The notes beneath the pieces were generated by a model. The model made no database searches. It was not told where the DNA came from and saw nothing but the letters and a program-made list of their open reading frames with translations. DNA of 64,000 bases. It comes from Brachypodium distachyon (taxonomy: Eukaryota; Streptophyta; Magnoliopsida; Poales; Poaceae). The position numbers were made by a program, and so were the translations under genes. This document shows, one piece after another, positions 55,168 to 64,000 of the stretch (positions within the stretch are counted from its first letter, which is position 1; each line of letters begins with the position of its first letter). The stretch spans positions 30,393,584 through 30,457,583 of the forward strand of contig NC_016134.3 of assembly GCF_000005505.3 (NCBI RefSeq). The letters are read 5' to 3'.

Positions 55168-57445
55168 GGTATACCGTGTATATCTATATGTGATATGTTC
55201 CACGCTTTTTAATTATACTAGATAGTACACCGAGTGCATGACGGACGGCCGGTTGAGTTTAATCGGATGGATCTCTCTCTGCTCCGACGAGCCAAGAGAG
55301 GGGACGAAAAGAAAATTCCCTTTCGTTAATTACAAACTAGTAATTCTTGCGAGGTTTTCTTGATTTAGTCTAGCGTTGCACCGGTTGTCATCTATAGATT
55401 GATGGGTGGAGATCTACCTGATGCAGGACGTACTGTCACCCGTTTGCTCTTGGGTTTTGGATTTTGCTACTTGATCTTGGTAGGGCAACATGGTGGCATG
55501 CGAACTCCATCTCTTCGGCAGCGCTCATGCAGGACATCCTCAGGGAGGAGCGGCGGCGGACGATGGCCACCAGAGCTACGTGTATGAACGAATTGACTAA
55601 AAGTGAAAACACGATTCAAAAGATTTGATGGTATGTCGCTAGATGATAAGGACCGTCCTGATCAAATTCGTAAGCATTTCGGTTCGCCTTGGGCTTTGCT
55701 GGTTTTAATTAATATATCTCCAAATAGTACCACGGGACGCATGACACGCATATCGATCGACCGTTTCTACTTACACTTCCAGACAAAGGCTAGCCCCGGC
55801 CTCCTCCAGTACTCCGGAACATGTATCATTTTCGGTAGGACCGCTTTTGTGTAGATCACACAACACATTGTTGTGTATATCACATAGCATTATTTCTAAT
55901 GATCTCTCTCCGTCAACAGCAACCCCTCGCACGGCCATGACTCTTCAGCCCTGTCTCTGCGAGTCCTGCAGCCCAGTGGTGGATCTCAGCCTCACGCTCG
56001 CGCTGCGCTCCCCAGCCGCCGCCTCAGGTATACCGTACGTGTATACCTATCTGTAATATGTTCCACGAATTTGAACTATACCAGCTAGTACACCTAGTGC
56101 ATGAAGGACGGCCGGTTGCGTTTAATCGGATGGATCTCTCTCTGCTCCGACGAGCCAGGAGAAGGGACGAGAATAAACTTCCCGTTAGTTTATTACAAAC
56201 TCGTAATTCTTGAGAGCTTTTCTTGATTTCGTCTAGCGTTGCACCCGGCGTTGTCATGTATAGGTCGATGGGTGGATAGATGCCCAGATCTACCTTATGC
56301 AGGACGTTCTGATTCCTGTTTTCTCTTGGGTTTTGCATTTTGCTATTCGATCTGGTAGGGCAACGTGTGGCATGCGACACAAGGTCCATCTCTTCGGCGG
56401 CGCTGGTGCAGCACGTCATCGGGGAGGGGCGGTGGCGGACGATGGACACCTGAGGTACATGTATGAACGAATTGAGTAGATGATAAGGACCATCCCGATC
56501 TGATTCGTAAGCATTTCCGTTCTCCTTGGGCTTTGCTGGTTTTAATTACTATATATGTCCAAATAGTAGCACGGGACGCATGACACGCATATCGATCGAC
56601 AGTTTCTACTTGCACTTGCCAGACAAAAGCTAGCCCCGGCCTCCTCCAGTACTCGGGCTCATGTATCATGGTAGTACTAGCACTGCTACTCTATGTTTTT
56701 CAGTAAATATATCTAGTTAATCTGATTGCAATTCCGGTAGTCAATTTCCATTTCACTTGGAAAATGCAATCGGATGTTTGGGCACCCATGTAGCTAGCCA
56801 TCTCCAAGTTTTAATTTTTCTGGTTGTGTTGATCTGACTGGAGCTGCGGCGGCTGGGAAATAGGCACCTCAATCAGCAGGCGGCTGTGGCCTGTGGAAGT
56901 TGTGTGGTGGCAGCCAGAGGCCATGCAGTTGAGCAAGGATGGATCGGCGAGGTTGTTCCCCACCGGCAGCACGAACTCCGGTTTTAACCATCTAGTATTT
57001 TGATGTTTCATTTTTATTCAATTAGTTGGCTTGTTAGTGTCGATCTTTGAGATCCGGTCCATCTAGATGATACGGAACATTTAACCAGCTGGTATACCTT
57101 TTTGTGTAGATCTCTCTCTCTCAACACACACACAGACACACAGACACATGCACACACACAGGCGCGCACGTGCGCAAGCACAGCCCACGTACGTTTTTTT
57201 TGTGTAGATCACACACACACACACGGAGAAGCAAACCCCACATACATTTTCTGTGTAGATCACACAGCACATTGTTGTGTATATCACATAGCATTATTTC
57301 TAATGATCTCTCTCCGTCGACAGCAACCCCTTGCGTGGCCATGACTCTGCAGCCATGTCTCTGTGAGTCGTGAAGCCCAGTGGTGGATCTCACCCTCGCG
57401 CTCGCGCGGCGCTCCCCAGAGCCGCCTCAGGTATACCGTATGTGT
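55168..57445 (+). repeat. E-module tandem array, two units (types b then a)
   Basis: Unit E5 55168-56026 (type b, with AGTGAAAACACGATTCAAA), unit E6 56027-57429 (type a, with GAGTAGATGATAAGGACC). The exon-like blocks are 55918-56026 and 57321-57429. E6 is followed by GGTATACCG...ATATGTAA and then switches to an F module. Microsatellites with CA and CT runs lie at 57111-57224. Confidence 0.77.
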
Positions 57446-58133
57446 ATACCTATATGTAAGGCTAGAGAAGAGAGTCGCAGCACAAACAACCCTAGTAAGA
57501 TAGAAGGAACATGCGGGGGGGTGCGGCCGTTAATATTACAGGTAGAATTATCTAAAGTGCACTACACAAGTAGGACAAGAACCGCCGGTGCCAAAATTGC
57601 TGTTTTTTCCAACTCCTCATCAAATTCTCAAAGCAAGGACGTCAAACAGAATTTCCTAGAAGTTTGTCTCGACCTTACATCCCGGAACAACATTCCCCTC
57701 GTTGCTGACTCGTAGGTGCCTGAGAGTCCTGCGACTGTCCGATATATCTATATCTATGTTTTGAGAATAGTCTTACATATGTTGGTTGCATTCGTTTATT
57801 AGGTGACCAAATGTGTTACAACCACTTAGTTTAAACAAAAGAAATTGTAAGAGACAAGAATTCAAACCTCGCTCTTGGGTATCGGCTAGCAGCCTGACCA
57901 TGGATATGGGAAGATCGTCACTGAGTTAGTTCCTGACTATCACCATTGCGACGAAGTCTACCAAAACCCTGGGAGCATGCATGCCCATGCATGCCCCTTG
58001 GAGCATTAAGCCGACACCTTCCCCTCCTCCACAGTGCCCGGCCTCATTCTCCTCTTTCCCCAACACTACTAGTCTGCCCTTCTCCACCAACCTTAATTTT
58101 TGTGCCTGAATCTAGGTAGAAAGATTGCAGAAG
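57446..58133 (+). repeat. F module, copy 2
   Basis: Leader-like sequence collinear with 51720-52418, ending at the ATG of the next DUF295-like copy. Confidence 0.78.
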
Positions 58134-58535
58134 ATGATGTCGGTGGGGGAGCTTGCGAAGAAGGCGGTGGTAATGGCAAGCTGGGAGGAGATGTGTGGTG
58201 CGATGGTTAGTCGTCCAACGAAGAAGCTAAACGGGGATGAAGTCGGTGGGGAAGGGGAAATACAGTGCCGAGATATGGGTCAAGGAGGTGGGCTGAACAG
58301 TGTGGCTAGGGACATATCCGTCATCCCTGAAGCTCATCGTCTGCGCCTACGAGGTGGTGTGCATGCCTAACATTTGGCCCTCAGTCACCTTCTATCAGCC
58401 AACGCACGGTGGCGAGACCTTCACGAAGAACCTCCCCACGCTATGGGGCAACGTGCTCGGAGGCTCTTCATACGGGTGGGTGACTTGATGTACGAGGTTG
58501 GGTCCGTGACGCTGCTGGACCCAAATTTGTCATAG
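58134..58535 (+). pseudogene. DUF295-like F-box fragment, copy 3
   Basis: MMSVGELAKKAVVMASWEE opens the frame, which shifts after VGGEGEI through a small insertion. The later half in a second frame reads FYQPTHGGETFTKNLPTLW and GSSYGWVT, then stops. It is preceded by the F module and followed by E-type sequence, the same block order as 51720-53137. Confidence 0.55.
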
Positions 58536-58805
58536 ACGGTCTGTGGAGTTTTAACCTACTAGTATATTTGATGTTACCTTTTCATTCAATTTTTTTGCCT
58601 GCTTTTGTCGATCTTTGAGATCCGGTCCATCTAGATGGTATGTGGAGTTTTAACCAGCTAGTATACTTTTTTTTGTGTAGATCACATACACACACATGCC
58701 ACGTACGTTTTTTGTGTAGATCGCACGACACATTGTTGCGTATATCACATAGCATTATTTGTAATGATCTCTCTCCATCGATAGCAAACCCCTCGCACGA
58801 CCATC
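58536..58805 (+). repeat. E-module fragment cut by a long-LTR repeat
   Basis: GAGATCCGGTCCATCTAGATGG, GATCGCACGACACATTGTTG and the acceptor ATCGATAGCAAACCCCTCGC are E-module sequence. It stops at CCATC, where the long LTR begins (TGAAGCGACCG). Confidence 0.78.
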
Positions 58806-60465
58806 TGAAGCGACCGCCCCCGTACAGGGTTCGATCTCTATGCTTATAGTGCTAGTCCCTGGATCGACTCACTAGCACACACAATTCAAGATGTAATATC
58901 GTCTTTATCCAGAACTTTAAAGTACTTACAACTGTGCATAACCACACGGGGGTTAGCATTGAAAAATAACATAAATAGTTCAACAACGGAAAGCAAAGGA
59001 AAAATTGAGCCATTGCAACACCACAGAGAGCGCATGTTGGAGTGCAGGTTCGTGATCCAACACCGTAACCTTAACCTTACTCATCGTCGGAATTTCCTAC
59101 AACAATTTAAAGGTTGCAGCCACTAGGGTCAATACATTGAATGTATTGGCAAGTTCACCAGGGATTATAACAGATCCTATCAAATATCTGCAATATTGGC
59201 TATGTGGAGTTCAAGCTTTTTGGCGTGGAAGCAATTAACATAAATTTTATCCTACTACAATTGAGTTTTACAGTAAGATAAATCTAAGGACATTGAGTAG
59301 ACACATCAATGCTCCTAACCCAAGTTTAAACCATTCATTTTATTCAGAAGTTTGAATGAGTGAGCCTTTACTTAGTTTCCATATCCAACTGCTCATAATT
59401 CGTCCATAATCGGGGACACCGCTAAGTACTTAGTTTTGACACTCTCGAGAGGTTGTACACATTCCCCACAAGAAACCGACGGGTTAACCCCTTGCTGTCC
59501 TCAGGGTAGAGGAGCAACGGCGTCGATTACGAGATTTTCAGAAGTAATCCCCTAGACCACGAGAGAATCAGGCTCCACCTGCACGGCTACATCATTACAA
59601 TTCCTCGGGTCTAGGTTCATGCAACATACTCTATTCTCGCAAGAGCCCATATAGGATGTGGTTGTACTGGAAGCATTTAAATAGGAACCCAATTCAGCCT
59701 CTGGTTACCCCGGGTGGAAGCATTTAAATAGGAACCCAATTGCTCGCCGGAGCTAGGAGTTCCCATCGTCTCCACTGTGCCAAAAGATTCTACATGCCAT
59801 GAGGATTCCAAAAAGGTGTAGTTCATCAAATTTGGCCAAACGGTTCAAAAGTTATGAGCATTTGAAGTTTCAGGAGGTTTTCTGCAATTTTACCATTTAA
59901 TTCATCCGGAAACAAATTTTACATTTTCTTTTTTCATGACAGGTGTCGTCGTCTGATTTGCCGGTACCGGTTCGTTTTAAGTGGTCTAATCTCGGCCGTT
60001 GGTCGAGATCTAACGCCTGGGATGCGTCGGGCTCACCTCCGGCGGGACCTAGGGTTCCGACGGGAGCTCCGGCGACGGCGCGTCATGGGCGGGTGGCGGA
60101 CAGGGCGTCGCGGACGTCCTTCAGGCGTCGGGGAAGGCTCCGGCGGGGGCGGCGCGACGAGGCAGATCTGGTGACGCGGTCGGCGCGACGAGACATGGTT
60201 GGGGACGACGCCTAGGACGACGAGCGGTGGCGGCGACGCGGTTCGGGAATCCGGCGAGCTCGGCGGATGGCGTCCGGGCGCTACGATGCACCAAACAACA
60301 AGAGGAGCGCGTCAAAATATGCGCAAGGCAACGAGGGTGAAGAAAAAGGAAAGCTTCGGCTCCATGGCTCACCGTGGAGACGACGGGAAGCAAAAACGGC
60401 TGGTGGGGAACTCCTAGCTCCGGCGAGCAATTGCGGCAGTGTGGGCGCGCAATGGCCGGGGTGGT
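58806..60465 (-). repeat. Long-LTR repeat, copy C, with internal deletion and filler DNA
   Basis: It follows copy B from its GGTCGCTTCA end (minus orientation) to about 59715, then resumes at about 59776 with TGCCAAAAGATTC, lacking roughly 800 bp present in copy B (about 38060-38900). The junction holds filler made from nearby sequence (see findings). It is interrupted at 60465 by copy D. G/C-rich open frames at 59943-60509 are not conserved as proteins. Confidence 0.82.
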
Positions 60466-62852
60466 TGAAACAACCGCCCCCTTACAAGGGTTCGATCTCT
60501 GTGCTTTAGTGGTAGTCCCTGGATCGACTCACTAGCACACACAGTTTCAAGATGTAATATCATAGAACAAAGGTCTCATTATTACAACGAATCATCCAGA
60601 ATTTAAAAGGTACTTACAACTCGCATAACCTCACAGGTTAGCTGGAAATAAAACAACTGTTTAACAGCGGAAAACGGAAGATACAAGGGCACATCAACAC
60701 CACGGTGAGAGCGTGTTGGAATGTAGGCCTGTAACCCAAACAAGTAGAACGTACATCTTACTCGTCGTCGGAGCTTCCTGCATCATTAAACGATGCAGCC
60801 ACTAGGGTCAATACATTGAATGTATTGGCAAGATTCACTAGGAGTTATATCAAAACCTACCAAGTATATGCAGTATTTGGCAAGGTGGAGTTCAGGCTGT
60901 TTGCGTGGAAGCAGAACATAAATTACCCTACTACAAAGGAATGTTATAATAATGTTAACCAATGGACACGGGGTAGACACACCCATGCTCCTATTAACCT
61001 AGAGTACATTGAAGTGGATTCTTCAAGTGCTCCTACCCTGTTCAAACCATTCATTTTATTTAAGAAATTGGAATGAGTGAGACTTTCCTTACAGCTCCAC
61101 ATCTAGTTGCTCAAATTGTCCGTTGCCGGGGACACGGCTAAGTACTTAGTTTTGACGCTCTCGAGAGTTTGTACACATTCCCCACAAGAAACCGACGTGT
61201 TAATCCCTTGCTGTCCTCAGGGTAGAGTAGCAACGGCATCGATTACGAGATTTTCAGAGGTAATTCCCTAAACCACGAGAGAATCACGCTCCCCCTACAC
61301 GGCTACCTCAGTACAATTCCTCGGGTCTAGGTTCATACAACTTACTCTTATCTCGCCAGAGCCCATATAGCATTGTGGTTGTACTAGAAGCTTCTAAATA
61401 GGAAACTAGTCCAGTCTCAGTTACCCCAGGTGGCATTCCACATTTGCAACGTAGGCGCTCCCCGAATCCACGGGAGAGACGTCCATGGATGATCCATTCC
61501 TGAATCCACAGGAACTCGACTCAGAGGGACCCATAGAAATGGACCTGACGCCGCTAATCCTCAAAATCCTCAAAGCAGCCCACCCAGGATGGTTCATTGA
61601 ATTAGTTGTTTTGCCTTACATCTAACAAAACATTTCATATAGCCAAAGGCATAACAATATCATAATGTAGTTATTTCCCCCACGATACTACCATAGCTTA
61701 GCATTCAAACTACAATCGATGGCAATTTGGTAGCAAGGTAATGGCGAGGGTAAACCATACTACCTGGGATTTATAGCTAGCATAGAGGTACGAGTAATAG
61801 TCCTATCAATGCATCTCTACCAACAACACTAATGCATAAGTATTTTAAAACAACAATAACAATGGGATATGATCAAAGTGAACTTGCCTTGTCCAAGGTT
61901 ATGGTAGTTCTCGCACTCTTCGCAACAACAAGAAATACACTCCACACAATCTAAAATAAAAGAAACACACACCATAAACACAACATTCAATACAAAAACC
62001 ATGCCATGATGCATATGCCAAGATGATGCACACAAAGGTTACTTCTAACGTACAAAGTTTCGTTTCTGTTTTGAAAAGGCTCTCAAAAGATTTGGACAGA
62101 TTATACAACATCAAAGTGGTAATTAATATGCATGATACATGAATAGGGTTTAAAACAAAAAATTGTGCGGCTTTTGCAACATAGAGCATTATTTAACTTG
62201 TATGCCATGATTATACACAAAATAATTTCTTCTCTGGTCCTAATGGATAGAGAACAACTTTAAATAATTTTACAGCAAGATAACATGCTCAAAACTATTT
62301 TGAAACAATTCATTTGAAATTTAAACTCTATTCAACCAATCTGTAAATTGCTTCTGACTAATTTGTTCAAAACTGAAATTAAATAGTGCCAAAATATTCT
62401 ACACGTTGTGACGATTCCAGAAAGATGTGGATTGTAAATTTTGGACAAACGGTTTAAAAGATATGGAATTTTGAAGTTGTAGGGGCTTTTCTGCAAAATT
62501 TCATTATCCAATTCGGCCGAATTAAAAAAAAGAAAAGAAAAAACCTGCCACGTGGCATGGCGGGACTGGCCGGTTTCTAGGGTTCCGGCCGGCGGCGAGC
62601 TCGCCGGCGGCGGCACGGGGCGGCGCGGCGCGGGCAGAGGCGACGCAGGCGAGCGGCTGGGGCGGCGCGCGCACGACGGCGGCGGGCGGCGCGGGGCAGC
62701 GGGTCGCGCGGGCAGCGCGAGCGGCGCGGAGGCGGCGCGGGGCGGCGCGGGAGGCGGAGGCGGCGCGCGGACGGCGGAGCACGGGCGGCGGGCGGCGGCC
62801 GGCGCCGAGGAAGACGGCGGACAGAGGCGCAGAGCTCCAAATCGCGGCCGCT
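60466..62852 (-). repeat. Long-LTR repeat, copy D, truncated at a sharp junction
   Basis: It starts TGAAACAACCGCCCC, the same terminus as copies B and C, and is nested in copy C. It ends without the GGGATGTTACA terminus, inside the G/C-rich part at GCGGCCGCT (62845-62852), where the 6-kb repeat restarts. Confidence 0.83.
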
Positions 62853-64000
62853 CCATGTAGCTAGCCATCTCCAAGTTTTAATTTTTCTGGTTGTGTTGAT
62901 CTGACTGGAGCTGCGGCGGCTGGGAAATAGGCACCTCAATCAGCAGGCGGCTGTGGCCTGTGGAAGTTGTGTGGTGGCAGCCAGAGGCCATGCAGTTGAG
63001 CAAGGATGGATCGGCGAGGTTGTTCCCCACCGGCAGCACGAACTCCGGTTTTAACCATCTAGTATTTTGATGTTTCATTTTTATTCAATTAGTTGGCTTG
63101 TTAGTGTCGATCTTTGAGATCCGGTCCATCTAGATGATACGGAACATTTAACCAGCTGGTATACCTTTTTGTGTAGATCTCTCTCTCTCAACACACACAC
63201 AGACACACAGACACATGCACACACACAGGCGCGCACGTGCGCAAGCACAGCGCACGTACGTTTTTTTTGTGTAGATCACACACACACACACACGGAGAAG
63301 CAAACCCCACATACATTTTCTGTGTAGATCACACAGCACATTGTTGTGTATATCACATAGCATTATTTCTAATGATCTCTCTCCGTCGACAGCAACCCCT
63401 TGCGTGGCCATGACTCTGCAGCCATGTCTCTGTGAGTCGTGAAGCCCAGTGGTGGATCTCACCCTCGCGCTCGCGCGGCGCTCCCCAGAGCCGTCTCAGG
63501 TATACCGTATGTGTATACCTATATGTAAGGCTAGAGAAGAGAGTCGCAGCACAAACAACCCTAGTAAGATAGAAGGAACATGCGGGGGGGTGCGGCCGTT
63601 AATATTACAGGTAGAATTATCTAAAGTGCACTACACAAGTAGGACAAGAACCGCCGGTGCCAAAATTGCTGTTTTTTCCAACTCCTCATCAAATTCTCAA
63701 AGCAAGGACGTCAAACAGAATTTCCTAGAAGTTTGTCTCGACCTTACATCCCGGAACAACATTCCCCTCGTTGCTGACTCGTAGGTGCCTGAGAGTCCTG
63801 CGACTGTCCGATATATCTATATCTATGTTTTGAGAATAGTCTTACATATGTTGGTTGCATTCGTTTATTAGGTGACCAAATGTGTTACAACCACTTAGTT
63901 TAAACAAAAGAAATTGTAAGAGACAAGAATTCAAACCTCGCTCTTGGGTATCGGCTAGCAGCCTGACCATGGATATGGGAAGATCGTCACTGAGTTAGTT
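62853..64000 (+). repeat. Near-identical second copy of 56786-57931
   Basis: It begins CCATGTAGCTAGCC and stays aligned to the window end (offset 6067, later 6069). By eye only two substitutions (63252 G for C; 63494 T for C) and a 2-bp CA-repeat length change were found in about 1.15 kb. It contains the last part of E6 and the start of the F module. Confidence 0.95.

Noticed and set aside
57380..57715. A 111-codon open frame running from the E6 exon-like block into the F module
   Set aside because: It joins two modules that occur separately elsewhere. The identical frame at 63449-63784 is explained by the recent duplication, and the 51720 copy is broken.
62845..62852. NotI site GCGGCCGC as evidence of cloning-vector sequence at the 6-kb repeat junction
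   Set aside because: No vector sequence was seen on either side and the site lies in a G/C-rich LTR where it can occur naturally. It is kept only as a caution in the duplication finding.
34141..64000. The gene-fragment mosaic as one Helitron with captured genes
   Set aside because: I looked for a 5' TC terminus and a 3' hairpin plus CTRR end bounding the fragments and did not find a convincing pair. The repeated modules fit local duplication at least as well.

Overview
This window is plant nuclear DNA, almost certainly from a large-genome cool-season grass (Pooideae, most likely Triticeae). The basis is sequence recognition: Copia LTRs opening with the BARE/WIS/Angela-type head (TGTTGGAAATATGCCC), a Stowaway MITE with the CTCCCTCCGTCC terminus, CACTA elements, and a gypsy element with an antisense ORF. 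No bacterial features, CRISPR arrays, tRNA or rRNA genes were seen. Only one long intact ORF is present, a Copia gag-pol; everything resembling a host gene is broken.

Layout, left to right. 1-5843: 3' part of an Angela-type Copia element with an intact 1323-codon gag-pol and a 1.73 kb 3' LTR, inserted into a long-LTR repeat (5844-8423, minus) whose LTR starts TGTAACATCCC in its own orientation. 8424-21576: remnant of a gypsy element of the kind that carries an antisense ORF upstream of its 3' LTR. A second, decayed Copia element (11103-19044, both LTRs, PBS, PPT) splits that ORF. 21577-24020: unassigned DNA with a diverged local tandem duplication. 24021-30378: an exon of an unrecognised gene split by a chromodomain gypsy of Reina type (24247-30323, TSD ACAGG), whose left LTR carries a CACTA-type MITE. 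30939-33412: a second CACTA element with internal tandem repeats. 33516-33641: a Stowaway MITE. 34323-35072: a hAT-like MITE with an 8-bp TSD.

35080-64000 is a mosaic of duplicated modules derived from broken host genes. A promoter-like module (P, three copies) contains an ACGT-core inverted repeat and sits directly 5' of an F-box pseudogene. An exon-plus-intron module (E) is tandemly arrayed. A leader module (F) precedes a DUF295-like fragment. Satellite-like units of about 66 bp are scattered among them. Single fragments include a GTE-type bromodomain, two F-box genes, and a four-exon TIFY-CCT (ZML-like) fragment lacking its GATA finger. This mosaic is itself hit by solo LTRs (46017-46897; 53262-54978 nested within 53138-55166; the 3179-bp solo LTR at 37051-40229). 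At the right end a block of about 6.07 kb begins to repeat itself almost perfectly (62853-64000 copies 56786-57931).

Most boundaries rest on target-site duplications, and several on an un-interrupted copy of the target elsewhere in the window, so the order of insertion can be read directly. I found no evidence of a new enzymatic or defence system. The most unusual content is structural: module shuffling, template-switch filler at a deletion scar, the near-identical 6 kb repeat, and a hairpin shared between a CACTA element and the F-box promoter module.
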